This document shows, in pieces, positions 9,958-18,244 of a stretch of 64,000 bases of DNA. The stretch comes from Pelagibacterium nitratireducens. GTDB taxonomy: Bacteria; Pseudomonadota; Alphaproteobacteria; Rhizobiales; Devosiaceae. Made by a program: the position numbers and the translations under genes. Within the stretch, counting starts at the first letter, position 1. Every line of letters begins with the position of its first letter. The stretch lies in NCBI RefSeq assembly GCF_037044555.1, contig NZ_CP146275.1, positions 2,398,501 through 2,462,500 of the forward strand. The letters run 5' to 3'. The notes under the pieces were generated by a model. The model worked only from the letters and a program-made list of their open reading frames with translations, had not been told where the DNA came from and ran no database searches.

Positions 9958-10674
9958 TCAGTCCTGCCGCTGCCCCTTGAAGCCCCGGGCAATCAGATAG
10001 GTTTCCGCCGATTCCGACCGGCTCGCGGGGGGCTTGGCGTGGAACGTGGTGGCAAAATTGCGCTTTAGCATGGCCAGAAGCTCGTGCTCGGTGCCGCCCT
10101 GGAACACCTTGGCGACAAATGTGCCGCCCGGCGCCAACACATCGAGCGCGTAGTCGGCGGCTATTTCGACGAGTGCAATGATCCGCAGATGGTCGGTCGG
10201 CTTGTGGCCCGTTGTCGGTGCCGCCATGTCCGAAAGGACGATATCGGCCTTGTGCCCGCCCAGAAGGTCGAACAGGGCCTGAGGCGCGTCCTCGTCGGTA
10301 AAATCCTTTTGCAGCAGCGCGGCGCCTGTCACGGGGTCCATTTCGAGATAGTCGATGCCGACCACGCTGGGGTTTTCGGGATCCGATTTGACCGCCTTGA
10401 CCGCCACCTGACACCAGCCTCCGGGCGCCGCCCCCAGATCGACCACCCGCATGCCGGGTTTCAGCAACTCGTATTTTTCGTCGAGTTCGAGCAGCTTGTA
10501 GGCCGAACGCGCCCGCCAGCCCTCTGCGCGGGCCTTGGCCACATATGGGTCGTTGAGCTGGCGTTGCAGCCACCGTGTGGATGAGGTGGTGCGCTTCTTG
10601 GCTGTCTTGACGCGGGTCTTGAGATCGCGGTCACCGCGACGGCCTGCGCCCTTGCCGGTCGGCTTATTTGGCAT
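9958..10674 (-). CDS. rlmE: 23S rRNA (uridine2552-2'-O)-methyltransferase
   Basis: Methylates the 2'-O of U2552 in the A-loop of 23S rRNA during 50S maturation, using S-adenosylmethionine. The 238 residues include a basic N-terminal tail of about 45 residues rich in K/R, then the RrmJ/FtsJ fold. It shows the SAM motif [16 protein letters not shown], the catalytic Asp in [16 protein letters not shown] and the Lys in FVAKVFQGG. The start overlaps the last 11 nt of the Ppx/GppA gene in another frame, so the two are coupled. Confidence 0.95.
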   Translation of the reverse strand: MPNKPTGKGAGRRGDRDLKTRVKTAKKRTTSSTRWLQRQLNDPYVAKARAEGWRARSAYKLLELDEKYELLKPGMRVVDLGAAPGGWCQVAVKAVKSDPENPSVVGIDYLEMDPVTGAALLQKDFTDEDAPQALFDLLGGHKADIVLSDMAAPTTGHKPTDHLRIIALVEIAADYALDVLAPGGTFVAKVFQGGTEHELLAMLKRNFATTFHAKPPASRSESAETYLIARGFKGQRQD

Positions 10675-11956
10675 TGCTGGCTCCCCTGCGCCTGCGTCCG
10701 GGCCGGCCGCGCATCCAGACGCGATCCTCCGACATCATTGAAATCAGGATGCCCTCGCGCAACCCGCGATCGGCAACCCGTATGCGCTGGCACGGCCATT
10801 CGCGCCGGATTGCCTCAAAAATGGCGCAGCCGGGAATGACCAGATCGGCGCGTTCCTTGCCGATGCAGGGATTGGATGTGCGCTTGTCGTAGCTCATGGC
10901 CAGCAACACACGCATCGTGGCATCAACATCGTCGGCATGCATCCAGAGCCCGTCGACCTTGGAGCGTTCGTAGCGTTCAAGGCCGAGATAAAGCCCGGCG
11001 AGCGTGGTGACCGTGCCCGACGTGCCCAGAAAATGCACCGGATGGCTGGCCAGCATGCCGCGCAGTTTTTCGCGGCCGCGAAAATGGCGAAGCTGGTCGG
11101 TGACGTGATTGACCATGGCCTCGAAGATTTCCGGCGTCACATCGACACCACCGAATTTTTCGGCAATCGAAACAACGCCCACGGGCAAGGACTGCCATGA
11201 GCGAATGGACGCCGCCGTCTTGCCCTGATTGCGCGGGCGCCCGCCGCGGAAATCGAGCCAGGCAAGTTCGGACGACCCGCCGCCAATATCGAACAGGATG
11301 GCGCCGGGCGCATCGGTTTCAATCAGATCGGCGCAGCCGGTTACGGCCAGTTCGGCCTCGGTTTTGCGATCGACCACTTCGAAGGTCATCCCGAGTTCGC
11401 GCTTGACGCGGGCGAGGAATGCCGCCGAATTTGTGGCCGAACGGCACGCTTCGGTGGCAATTATACGCGCCCTCACACCATCATGCTGGGCAAGCTTGCT
11501 CTTGCAGATCCTGAGCGCTTCAATCGTTCGGTCCATGGCGGCTTCCGAGAGCCGCCCGGTCTGGCTCAGCCCCTCGCCCAGCCGCACAATGCGCGAAAAC
11601 CCGTCAAGGACGCGGAATCCGTTTTCCGTCGGGCGGGCGATCAAGAGGCGACAATTGTTGGTTCCCAGATCCAGCGCCGCATAAGTGGGCGCGCGCTTTT
11701 TGCGTTGCCCTGCGGATTTGGGTTGGGACGTCCACCGCGTTGCCCGCTTGGCGCCCGGTTGCGCCTTGGCGTCTTCGCGTTCGTGCCGGACAGGCTCATT
11801 GGCGCGCTCGCGCAGAGACGCAGGAGCCGCCGACACGGCGGTGGACCGACTTGAATCGGTCAACTCGGTTCTCCGTACCGCCCGGTCGCCGGTTGGAGCA
11901 CAAGGCAGGCAATTGGCCCGCAATGGCTCGAAGGAAAGGCGCCCGAGGCAGATCAT
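10664..11956 (-). CDS. Ppx/GppA family phosphatase (exopolyphosphatase or pppGpp phosphatase)
   Basis: ASKHA-fold phosphatase with [16 protein letters not shown] (phosphate loop 1), the catalytic-region EACRSATNS and [15 protein letters not shown] (phosphate loop 2). It would hydrolyse inorganic polyphosphate or guanosine pentaphosphate; sequence alone does not separate these. It is 430 residues, shorter than two-domain Ppx. The first 85 or so residues are polar, arginine-rich and not part of the fold, so the true start may lie inside this region. Transcribed with rlmE downstream. Confidence 0.9.
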   Translation of the reverse strand: MICLGRLSFEPLRANCLPCAPTGDRAVRRTELTDSSRSTAVSAAPASLRERANEPVRHEREDAKAQPGAKRATRWTSQPKSAGQRKKRAPTYAALDLGTNNCRLLIARPTENGFRVLDGFSRIVRLGEGLSQTGRLSEAAMDRTIEALRICKSKLAQHDGVRARIIATEACRSATNSAAFLARVKRELGMTFEVVDRKTEAELAVTGCADLIETDAPGAILFDIGGGSSELAWLDFRGGRPRNQGKTAASIRSWQSLPVGVVSIAEKFGGVDVTPEIFEAMVNHVTDQLRHFRGREKLRGMLASHPVHFLGTSGTVTTLAGLYLGLERYERSKVDGLWMHADDVDATMRVLLAMSYDKRTSNPCIGKERADLVIPGCAIFEAIRREWPCQRIRVADRGLREGILISMMSEDRVWMRGRPGRRRRGASNAK

Positions 11957-12272
11957 TTCAGTTTCGGATCAACGGTAGTCCATCATGGCCGTCAACGCAA
12001 CGATTGCCGCATTCCACCTCGTTCGTGCCGATGTGCCCAGATATCGCCATAAAACTCCAGTTTATGCCCGCATCACGGGAGAGCGCCCCAAGTGAGCGTG
12101 GCCGCGCGCAGCGTCGCGATGTAATGAGCCCGCCAGCATGGCGAAATAATCCCGCATCGGTTCGTCTGCCTGTCGCGCGGATGTTGTGCCGATGACTTGA
12201 CCACAACACAGACCGGCCGCGTCAGTGCATTGGCTTTACGTGCCGGGTCCAACCAAGGACAAAACTAAAGTG
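11957..12272. other. Divergent intergenic stretch, no gene recognised
   Basis: About 316 nt between the divergent ppx/gppA and secreted-protein genes. It should hold both promoters. I see no repeat copy, no obvious palindromic operator and no supportable coding frame; short frames here overlap in several phases without ribosome sites. Confidence 0.4.
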
Positions 12273-12689
12273 ATGCGTATTGTTTTGCCGCTTCTGCTTG
12301 CTCTGTGCGCCGCGTCGGCCATCGCCGTTCCGGCCAGCGCCCGCGACCCCCAGACAGTCATAAATGTCATGCTCAGCGAATTGGGGAGCGTGCGCCCCTC
12401 GGGTTGCCCGGGCCGCTGGTGCGCCTGCTATCTCGATACCGTTCTGGCTCGCGCCGGGCTGCTTCCTACCGGCTCGAACAAGGCACGCGACTTCGCCCAT
12501 TACGGCGAGCAGGCCGATCCCGGCGCAATCGGCGCGATCATGGTGATGTCCAACCATGTGGGCGTGGTGGTGGGCGATTGCGGCAACGGCCAGGTGCAGA
12601 TCGTTTCCGGCAACTACTCCAACACGGTTGCGCTTGGCTGCTACAGCCCCAGCCGCGCCATCGCCTGGCGTGCCCCGGTCACCCACTAG
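12273..12689 (+). CDS. Secreted TIGR02594-like cysteine peptidase/amidase fold protein
   Basis: A 138-residue protein with a clear Sec signal peptide (MRIVLPLLLALCAASAIA followed by VPASA). It then has the pattern of the NlpC/P60-CHAP-related TIGR02594 group: a Cys near WCACYLDTVLARAG, a GAIGAIMVMSNHVGVVVG segment with the His, and the C-terminal VSGNYSNTV...YRxP-like ending. These proteins are predicted cell-wall amidases or phage-lysis-like enzymes. The ATG at 12273 was chosen because the signal peptide begins there; the frame is open 16 codons upstream. Substrate unproven. Confidence 0.7.
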   Translation: MRIVLPLLLALCAASAIAVPASARDPQTVINVMLSELGSVRPSGCPGRWCACYLDTVLARAGLLPTGSNKARDFAHYGEQADPGAIGAIMVMSNHVGVVVGDCGNGQVQIVSGNYSNTVALGCYSPSRAIAWRAPVTH

Positions 12690-12836
12690 CGCCGATAGCC
12701 GCCCCTGGCGCATCCCGTCGCCGCGTGACAAAGAAGTGAAATTGCGGGCTTGAAATCGCCACCATGTGCCGCTAAACAAGCGCCACTTCCTTCGGCGGCC
12801 TGCCGAAGCGAACCGCGCGGGCAAGCCCGCCTCTGC

Positions 12837-12910
12837 TGGGGAATAGGTTAACGGTAGACCCACGGACTCTGACTCCGTTAGTCCTGGTTCGAATCCAGGT
12901 TCCCCAGCCA
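12837..12910 (+). tRNA. tRNA-Gln (anticodon CUG)
   Basis: Folds as a complete cloverleaf with acceptor TGGGGAA/TTCCCCA, a D-arm, the anticodon stem ACGGA/TCCGT around loop CTCTGAC (anticodon CTG, reading CAG), a T-arm CCTGG-TTCGAAT-CCAGG, discriminator G and an encoded CCA. The U1-A72 pair is typical of bacterial tRNA-Gln. No integrase or repeated attachment-like sequence was seen on either side. Confidence 0.95.
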
Positions 12911-13116
12911 AAACTTTCCAGAAAACTAAACGTCCCAACAAATTAGCGCCAACGCCGCCCCCCAGATCGCGTGAGTTTCCACCGGTTTGGCCATGGGAAT
13001 AGCTGCTGCAGCGCCCCGCGACCTCGCTGCAACTCGTGCAGAGTTGGCCATAACTCTGATTGTGCAGGCGGGAATGGGCCGAGGCGCTTTTGTCGACTGC
13101 GCGTCCTCCGGATCCG

Positions 13117-14070
13117 TCAGACTTCTGCCCGATCATCAAGAAGGTGAGTTGCGCAGGCTGCATCTGTGATTACGACATTGACATGCCCGGCGGCAACGAC
13201 CGCGCGCATGATGGCGTGCTTATGCTGTCCGCCCGAGGCGACGATGCGGGTGGGGATTTTCCTGAAATCGTCGAGTTCCGGTGACATGACCTGATGGTTG
13301 AGCGGGTGGTCGATCTGCCGCCCTTCGCTGTCGACATAGCGGCCGATAACATCGCCTACGGCGCCGGAACTCACCAGATCATGGGGGCTGACACCGTCGG
13401 GAAGGCCGTAACGGACCTGTAGCGACTTGTCCGAAACATCACCGACGCTGACCAGTCCCACATCGGCATTGCAGATTGCCTGGAGAGCCTTGCGGAAGCT
13501 GCTCTGGGCAACGATGGCCTCGCGCGCCTCGGCGCTGTCCATATAGATCGGGGCGACCAGGTAATTGCCGCTGGCTCCAAAACGTTCGGCAAAGCTGCGC
13601 ACGATCTCAAAGGTGTTGATCTCGGTGCCGTGGGTCAACCCGCCCATTATCGAATAGACTTCGAGGCCTTCGAAGTTCTGCGGCCGGGCCGACATTATGG
13701 TCTCGCGAAGGGTGGTCCCCCAGCCAAGGCCAATGGCGTGCGGTTTGCGGGCATTGATCAGCCGCGTGAGATAGTCGGCAGTTGCCTTGCCCAAAACCTT
13801 GTGCACGAGCGTCGGTTCGGACGGGGTGGGCACAACGACCGCGGCCTCCAGCCCGAACCGGTTGCACAGCCGCGCTTCGAGTTCGGCGCACAGGCTGAGC
13901 GGAGAGTTGAAATGCACAGAGACCAGGCCCGTCTCGTGCGCCTGCGCCAGCATTTCGTTGACACGCCTGCGCGTCAGATTCAGCCGCTCGGCGATGCCCG
14001 CCTGGGTCATTCCCTCGACATGGTAATACCACGCCGCCTGAACCATGAGATCTTCGCTCTCGTCCTGCAT
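13117..14070 (-). CDS. SorC/DeoR-type sugar-binding transcriptional regulator
   Basis: A 317-residue regulator. The N-terminal winged HTH lies at about residues 5-55 (AAWYYHVEGMTQAGIAERLNLTRRRVNEML). A SorC-type sugar-phosphate-binding domain follows from about residue 60 to the end (GLGWGTTLRE, VYSIMGGL, DVGLVSVGD, IVASGGQHKHAIMRA). The ATG at 14070 is favoured over 14076 because GAGGG lies at the right spacing. It is divergent from the ugp-phoD operon with two strong palindromes between them, so it most likely represses that operon and itself and responds to a phosphorylated sugar or polyol. Confidence 0.9.
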   Translation of the reverse strand: MQDESEDLMVQAAWYYHVEGMTQAGIAERLNLTRRRVNEMLAQAHETGLVSVHFNSPLSLCAELEARLCNRFGLEAAVVVPTPSEPTLVHKVLGKATADYLTRLINARKPHAIGLGWGTTLRETIMSARPQNFEGLEVYSIMGGLTHGTEINTFEIVRSFAERFGASGNYLVAPIYMDSAEAREAIVAQSSFRKALQAICNADVGLVSVGDVSDKSLQVRYGLPDGVSPHDLVSSGAVGDVIGRYVDSEGRQIDHPLNHQVMSPELDDFRKIPTRIVASGGQHKHAIMRAVVAAGHVNVVITDAACATHLLDDRAEV

Positions 14071-14084
14071 CGTCATCCCTCTTT

Positions 14085-14118
14085 GTTACATATGTCACGC
14101 GACCGTAACATATGTAAC
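14085..14118. promoter_or_regulatory. Two tandem palindromic operators (SorC-type candidate)
   Basis: Two 14-bp near-perfect palindromes, GTTACATATGTCAC at 14085 and GTAACATATGTAAC at 14105. Each departs from GTTACATATGTAAC at one position. Their centres are exactly 20 bp apart (two helical turns), which suits binding of a tetramer on one DNA face. They lie just upstream of the regulator start and about 105 bp before ugpB. Confidence 0.75.
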
Positions 14119-14223
14119 GTAACGGTATCGAGCGACCGCAAGGCGGCATGAGTTCAATTGCCGTGAACGGCGAAAAATTCAACCCGTTTCATTCAGGGAC
14201 GGATCGAAACAAGGACAAGGACG

Positions 14224-15546
14224 ATGAACACGATTTTCAAGGGCGCCGCTCTGACGGCCCTCGCGGGATCGCTTGCCGTGATGGCGCTGCCCGCACTGGC
14301 CCAGGACAAGACGACCATCGAATGGTGGTACGCCAATGGCGGCCGCATCGAAGAGGCCATTCAGGACATGATCGCCGACTTCAACACCACTCAGGACGAT
14401 TTTGAAGTCGTCGGTGTCCGCAAGGGCAATTACGAAGAAACCTTCGCCGCCATGATCGCCGCCTATCGCGTTGGCCAGCATCCCACCATCATCCAGGCCA
14501 CCGAACGCAGCTTCCTCACGATGCTCTATTCGGACGCCGCGGTTCCGGTGAACCAGCTTATGGCCGAGCAGGGCTATGATACCGACTGGAGCGATTTTAT
14601 TGCCCCGGTCGCCGATTTCTACGTGGTCGATGGCGCGCCAGCCGCGCTGCCGTTCAACTCCTCGACCGGCATCATGTGGTTCAATGCCGATCATTTCGAG
14701 GCAGCCGGGTTCGACAAGCCGGCCGAAACCTGGGACGAATTCGAAGAACAGCTCTACGCGATTAAGGACCAGGGCATTTCCGAATGCGGCATGGTGCTGA
14801 ACTCGGATTTCCCCTGGAGCCTGCTCGAGGGCTATTCGACAATCAACGACTACCCCTTCGGGACCGAAGCCAACGGCTTTGACGGGCTTGGCACCGAATA
14901 TGTCTATAACACCACCCCGGTGGTCCAGCAGGTCGAGCGCCTCAAGCGCTGGATCGATGACGGGATCATCCAGCTCTCGGGCAATGGCATGTCGCCCGCC
15001 CAGCTGTTCAATTCGGGCACCTGCTCGACATGGTCGGCCTCCACCGCTTCCCATGCCGGCGTCGAGGCCGAAGCCCAGTTCAACTGGAGCGCCACCCTTC
15101 AGCCGCACGAAGCTGGCGTCGAACCGCACAATTCCAACATCGGCGGCGCGGCCCTCTGGGTTCTCCAAGGCAAGGCAGACGAAGAATATGCAGCAGCTGC
15201 AGCCTTCATCGACTTCGTTGCCCAGCCCGAAACCCAGGCCTGGTGGAGCGAACAGACCGGCTATGTCCCAGTCACCAACGCGGCCTACGAGCTGATGGCC
15301 GATCAGGGCTTTTTCGAGGAATATCCGACCCGCGAAATCGCGTTGCTCCAGCTCACCCGTCACGAACCGACCGAAAACTCGCGCGGCATGCGGTTTGGCA
15401 ATTCCAATCAATGGTGGGCCGTGCTGCTCGAGGAACTCGAAGCGGTCTGGACCGACCAGAAGTCTGCACAAGACGCGCTGGACAGCTCGGTTGCCCGTGG
15501 CAACGAAATCCTGCGCCAGTTCGAGCAGCTCCATGCCGGCAGCTGA
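14224..15546 (+). CDS. ugpB: ABC transporter periplasmic binding protein for glycerol-3-phosphate
   Basis: A 440-residue solute-binding protein of the maltose/G3P cluster. It has a Sec signal peptide MNTIFKGAALTALAGSLAVM ending ALA before QDK. UgpB-like features include IEWWYANGG near the N-terminus, QATERSF and FNSSTGIMWFNADHFEAAG. It delivers glycerol-3-phosphate or glycerophosphodiesters to UgpAE in the inner membrane. First gene of the ugp-phoD operon, preceded by an AAGGACAAGGACG ribosome site. The neighbourhood (UgpQ, PhoD, HAD phosphatase) supports the phosphoester substrate. Confidence 0.9.
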   Translation: MNTIFKGAALTALAGSLAVMALPALAQDKTTIEWWYANGGRIEEAIQDMIADFNTTQDDFEVVGVRKGNYEETFAAMIAAYRVGQHPTIIQATERSFLTMLYSDAAVPVNQLMAEQGYDTDWSDFIAPVADFYVVDGAPAALPFNSSTGIMWFNADHFEAAGFDKPAETWDEFEEQLYAIKDQGISECGMVLNSDFPWSLLEGYSTINDYPFGTEANGFDGLGTEYVYNTTPVVQQVERLKRWIDDGIIQLSGNGMSPAQLFNSGTCSTWSASTASHAGVEAEAQFNWSATLQPHEAGVEPHNSNIGGAALWVLQGKADEEYAAAAAFIDFVAQPETQAWWSEQTGYVPVTNAAYELMADQGFFEEYPTREIALLQLTRHEPTENSRGMRFGNSNQWWAVLLEELEAVWTDQKSAQDALDSSVARGNEILRQFEQLHAGS

Positions 15547-16522
15547 CGTCCTCATCCCTGCAGGGGTGCCGAAAGGCACCCCTCTCTTCGACGGCCGCCG
15601 CCTGTTCGAAAGGCTCACGCGGTCCAGCGAAGACGGCCTCAAGCGCGCGCACTTCAAGAACCACTGGATCGCTGCGGCGCTGCTCTCGCCGCAACTGATC
15701 ATCCTTTTGTTCTTCTTTTTCATTCCCTCCTGGAAAGCACTCTCACTCGCTTTCGTCCAGGTCGACCCGTTTGGCGGCAAATCGCTGTTTGTCGGCTGGC
15801 GCAATTTTACCGAGCTGTTCGCGAGCCAACCCTACCGGAATAGCGCCTGGCTGACCTTCTGGTTCACCATCGTCCAGAACATCGCGACGCTTGCACTGGC
15901 CGGCGCATTGGCGTTCGCCACCGACCACATCATTCGCGGTCGCTTCGCCTATCGCAGCATCCTGTTACTGCCCTACGCCATCGCGCCGGTGATCTCGGGC
16001 GCCATCTGGGCCTATCTGTTCAACCCGACCGTCGGCCCCGTCGCCATGGGCATCCACGCCATGGGCCTGCCCTGGGACCCGAACCTGCGCTCGGGCGACG
16101 CGCTCATCCTGATCACCATTTCGGCGGTCTGGAAGCATATCTGTTACGATTACATATTCCTCGTGGCGGCCATGCTGGCCGTGCCGCAATCCCTGCGCGA
16201 GGCAGCCGCCATTGACGGCGCCGGCCAACTCAAGCGGTTCTTCACGATCTCGCTGCCCCTCATCACGCCCACGATCATGTATCTGTTCATCATCAACATG
16301 GTCTACGGCCTGTTCGACACCTTCCCGATCATCGATGCGGTAACCAGCGGCGGCCCCGCAGGCTCGACCACAACGCTGGTCTACAAGGTCTATCAGGACG
16401 GCTTCGTCATGCTCAATCTGGGCTCTTCGGCGGCCCAGTCAGTCATCCTGATGATCCTCGCCGTCACCTTCACCGTGCTGCAGTTCCGCGCCATGGACCG
16501 CAAGGTCAACTACCAGGTATAG
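15533..16522 (+). CDS. ugpA: ABC transporter permease for glycerol-3-phosphate
   Basis: A 329-residue inner-membrane permease with six helices and the cytoplasmic EAA loop (LREAAAIDGAGQLKRFFTISLP) that docks on the ATPase. The N-terminus has a 30-40 residue tail before AHFKNHWIAAALLSPQLI. The ATG at 15533 overlaps ugpB by 14 nt; the open frame extends further upstream, but only as a ugpB shadow. A strong hairpin lies over codons 11-17. Confidence 0.9.
   Translation: MPAADVLIPAGVPKGTPLFDGRRLFERLTRSSEDGLKRAHFKNHWIAAALLSPQLIILLFFFFIPSWKALSLAFVQVDPFGGKSLFVGWRNFTELFASQPYRNSAWLTFWFTIVQNIATLALAGALAFATDHIIRGRFAYRSILLLPYAIAPVISGAIWAYLFNPTVGPVAMGIHAMGLPWDPNLRSGDALILITISAVWKHICYDYIFLVAAMLAVPQSLREAAAIDGAGQLKRFFTISLPLITPTIMYLFIINMVYGLFDTFPIIDAVTSGGPAGSTTTLVYKVYQDGFVMLNLGSSAAQSVILMILAVTFTVLQFRAMDRKVNYQV
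15563..15582 (+). terminator. Stable mRNA hairpin just after ugpB (attenuator or stabiliser)
   Basis: GGGGTGCC-GAAA-GGCACCCC is an 8-bp G/C stem with a GNRA tetraloop, starting 17 nt after the ugpB stop and lying inside the first codons of ugpA. It is followed by TCTCTTC rather than a full T-run. Such hairpins after binding-protein genes (as in the malE-malF region) protect the upstream message and lower permease expression. That role is inferred here. Confidence 0.55.
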
Positions 16523-16524
16523 CC

Positions 16525-17448
16525 ATGATCGAGCGTAGTCCCATCCTCACCGTCGTTTGCCACATCATCCTGATCGTCGGCGCGATCATAGTTTGCGCGC
16601 CGCTTTATTTCGCCTTTGTGGCGGGCTCGCACACCGGGCAGGCCATCCAGCAGGTGCCCATGCCGATCGTGCCGGGGGAGATGTTTTTCGAAAATCTGGC
16701 GATTGCCTGGGAAACTGCCGATTTCGGGCAGTCTTTCCTCAACACGCTGATCGTTACCAGCGGCATCGTCGTGGGCAAGATCGTCCTTTCGATCCTTGCC
16801 GGCTTTGCCATCACCTATTTCCGGTTTCCCTTCCGGCTGACGGCCTTCTGGCTGATTTTCATGTCGCTCATGCTGCCGGTCGAGGTGCGCATCCTGCCCA
16901 CCTATGAATCGGTAGCCGACGTGGCCGGGCCGATCCGCTGGCTGATGGACATCACCGGCATCTCGTTTCTGATCGAAATGCTGACCGGATACACAATCGA
17001 TGCGCGCTTTAACTGGAACCTGGTCAACACCTATCCGGGCCTGACCCTGCCGCTCATCGCCTCAGCAACGGCGGTGTTCCTGTTCCGGCAATTTTTCATG
17101 ACTGTGCCCGAAGATCTGTGCGAGGCCGCCAAGCTCGACGGTACCACGCCCATGAAATTCCTGCGTGATATCCTGCTGCCTCTCTCGCTGCCCAACATCG
17201 CCGCGCTGGCCATCATCCTCTTTGTCTATGGCTGGAACCAGTATCTCTGGCCCCTGCTGTTCACGACGCAAAAGGACATGATGACCGTCATCATCGCCCT
17301 CAAGGGTCTGATGCCCGGGCCAAACGATCCGGCAGCCTGGTGGAGCTATGCCATGGCCGCCTCGTTCGTCGTCATGCTCCCGCCCACCGTCGTCATTCTC
17401 GTTCTTCAGCGCTGGTTCGCCAGAGGGCTGGTGGATTCGGGAAAATAA
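16525..17448 (+). CDS. ugpE: ABC transporter permease for glycerol-3-phosphate (with insertion)
   Basis: A 307-residue permease, second half of the UgpAE channel. It has the EAA loop LCEAAKLDGTTPMKFLRDIL and six helices. Compared with the usual length of about 281 residues it carries an extra segment at about residues 132-164, between PTYESVADV and NTYPGLTLPLIASATA. The extra segment includes GPIRWLMDITGISFLIEMLT and would lie in a periplasmic loop. The reading frame is intact, so this is an insertion and not a frameshift. Starts 2 nt after ugpA. Confidence 0.88.
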   Translation: MIERSPILTVVCHIILIVGAIIVCAPLYFAFVAGSHTGQAIQQVPMPIVPGEMFFENLAIAWETADFGQSFLNTLIVTSGIVVGKIVLSILAGFAITYFRFPFRLTAFWLIFMSLMLPVEVRILPTYESVADVAGPIRWLMDITGISFLIEMLTGYTIDARFNWNLVNTYPGLTLPLIASATAVFLFRQFFMTVPEDLCEAAKLDGTTPMKFLRDILLPLSLPNIAALAIILFVYGWNQYLWPLLFTTQKDMMTVIIALKGLMPGPNDPAAWWSYAMAASFVVMLPPTVVILVLQRWFARGLVDSGK

Positions 17449-17471
17449 TCTCAACCCAAAGGTTCTCAAAA

Positions 17472-18215
17472 ATGACTCAGATCGTAGGCCATCGCGGTGG
17501 CCGCAATCTCTGGCCGGAAAATTCGCTGACCGGCTTTCGCAACGTGCTCGGCACGGGCGTCGATGCCGTCGAATTCGACGTGCATCTCTCCGATGCCGGC
17601 GAACTTCTGGTGATCCACGACGCGACGCTGGACCGCACGGCGGAGGGCACCGGTCCGGTGCGGCTCGTCACCCCCGAACAGCGCCGCGCGCTGCGCCTGA
17701 AGGACAGCCCCGACACCCTGCCGACCCTGGCCGAGGTGCTCGAAGTGCTGGCCGAAGGCAGTTGCCATCTCCATGTCGAGCTCAAATCCGACGAAACGGG
17801 CACCCCCTACCCCGGTCTCCCCGAGCGGGTGGCTGCAACCCTTATCCGGTTCGGACTGGCCGGCAGGAGCCATATGACCAGCTTCAACCTCGAGGTGCTG
17901 GAGGCCTGCAAGGCTACCGCGCCAGCCATTCCGCGGCTCTGTTCGGTCAACCACAAATCGGCCCAAGCGCTCGGCCTCGAGCAAACGCTGCGAGCGGCTT
18001 TAGATCGCGCCGACATCATTGCCATCGAAAAATCCCTGCTCGCCGAACACTGGGACGCGGTTCTCGCCATGGTGCCGCTCGAGCAACTCGGCGCCTGGGT
18101 GCCCAATAGCGAAGAGGATATCGGGTTCTGGCTCGAGCGCCGCACCGGCTATCTGACCTCGGACGATCCTGTGCTCGCCCTGTCCATCAGAGACCGGCTT
18201 GCCCTTTCGGCCTGA
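17472..18215 (+). CDS. ugpQ: Glycerophosphodiester phosphodiesterase
   Basis: Hydrolyses glycerophosphodiesters to glycerol-3-phosphate and an alcohol. The 247-residue TIM-barrel protein has the GDPD motifs GHRGG...PENS near residues 6-19, EFDVHLS with DGxLLVxHD-like ELLVIHDATLDRT, and HVELKSDETG. It lacks a signal peptide, so it should act on imported diesters in the cytosol. The ATG at 17472 was chosen because the fold begins there (MTQIVGHRGG); upstream codons are a ugpE shadow. Within the ugp operon. Confidence 0.92.
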   Translation: MTQIVGHRGGRNLWPENSLTGFRNVLGTGVDAVEFDVHLSDAGELLVIHDATLDRTAEGTGPVRLVTPEQRRALRLKDSPDTLPTLAEVLEVLAEGSCHLHVELKSDETGTPYPGLPERVAATLIRFGLAGRSHMTSFNLEVLEACKATAPAIPRLCSVNHKSAQALGLEQTLRAALDRADIIAIEKSLLAEHWDAVLAMVPLEQLGAWVPNSEEDIGFWLERRTGYLTSDDPVLALSIRDRLALSA

Positions 18216-18244
18216 TCGCCGACAGCAATTGTGTGGAGACCTTC

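Noticed and set aside
12837..13116. Integration site at tRNA-Gln
   Set aside because: No integrase, no direct repeat of the tRNA 3' end and normal flanking genes.
13607..14182. 191-codon frame in the SorC gene and its promoter
   Set aside because: Out-of-frame shadow crossing the regulator start and operators.
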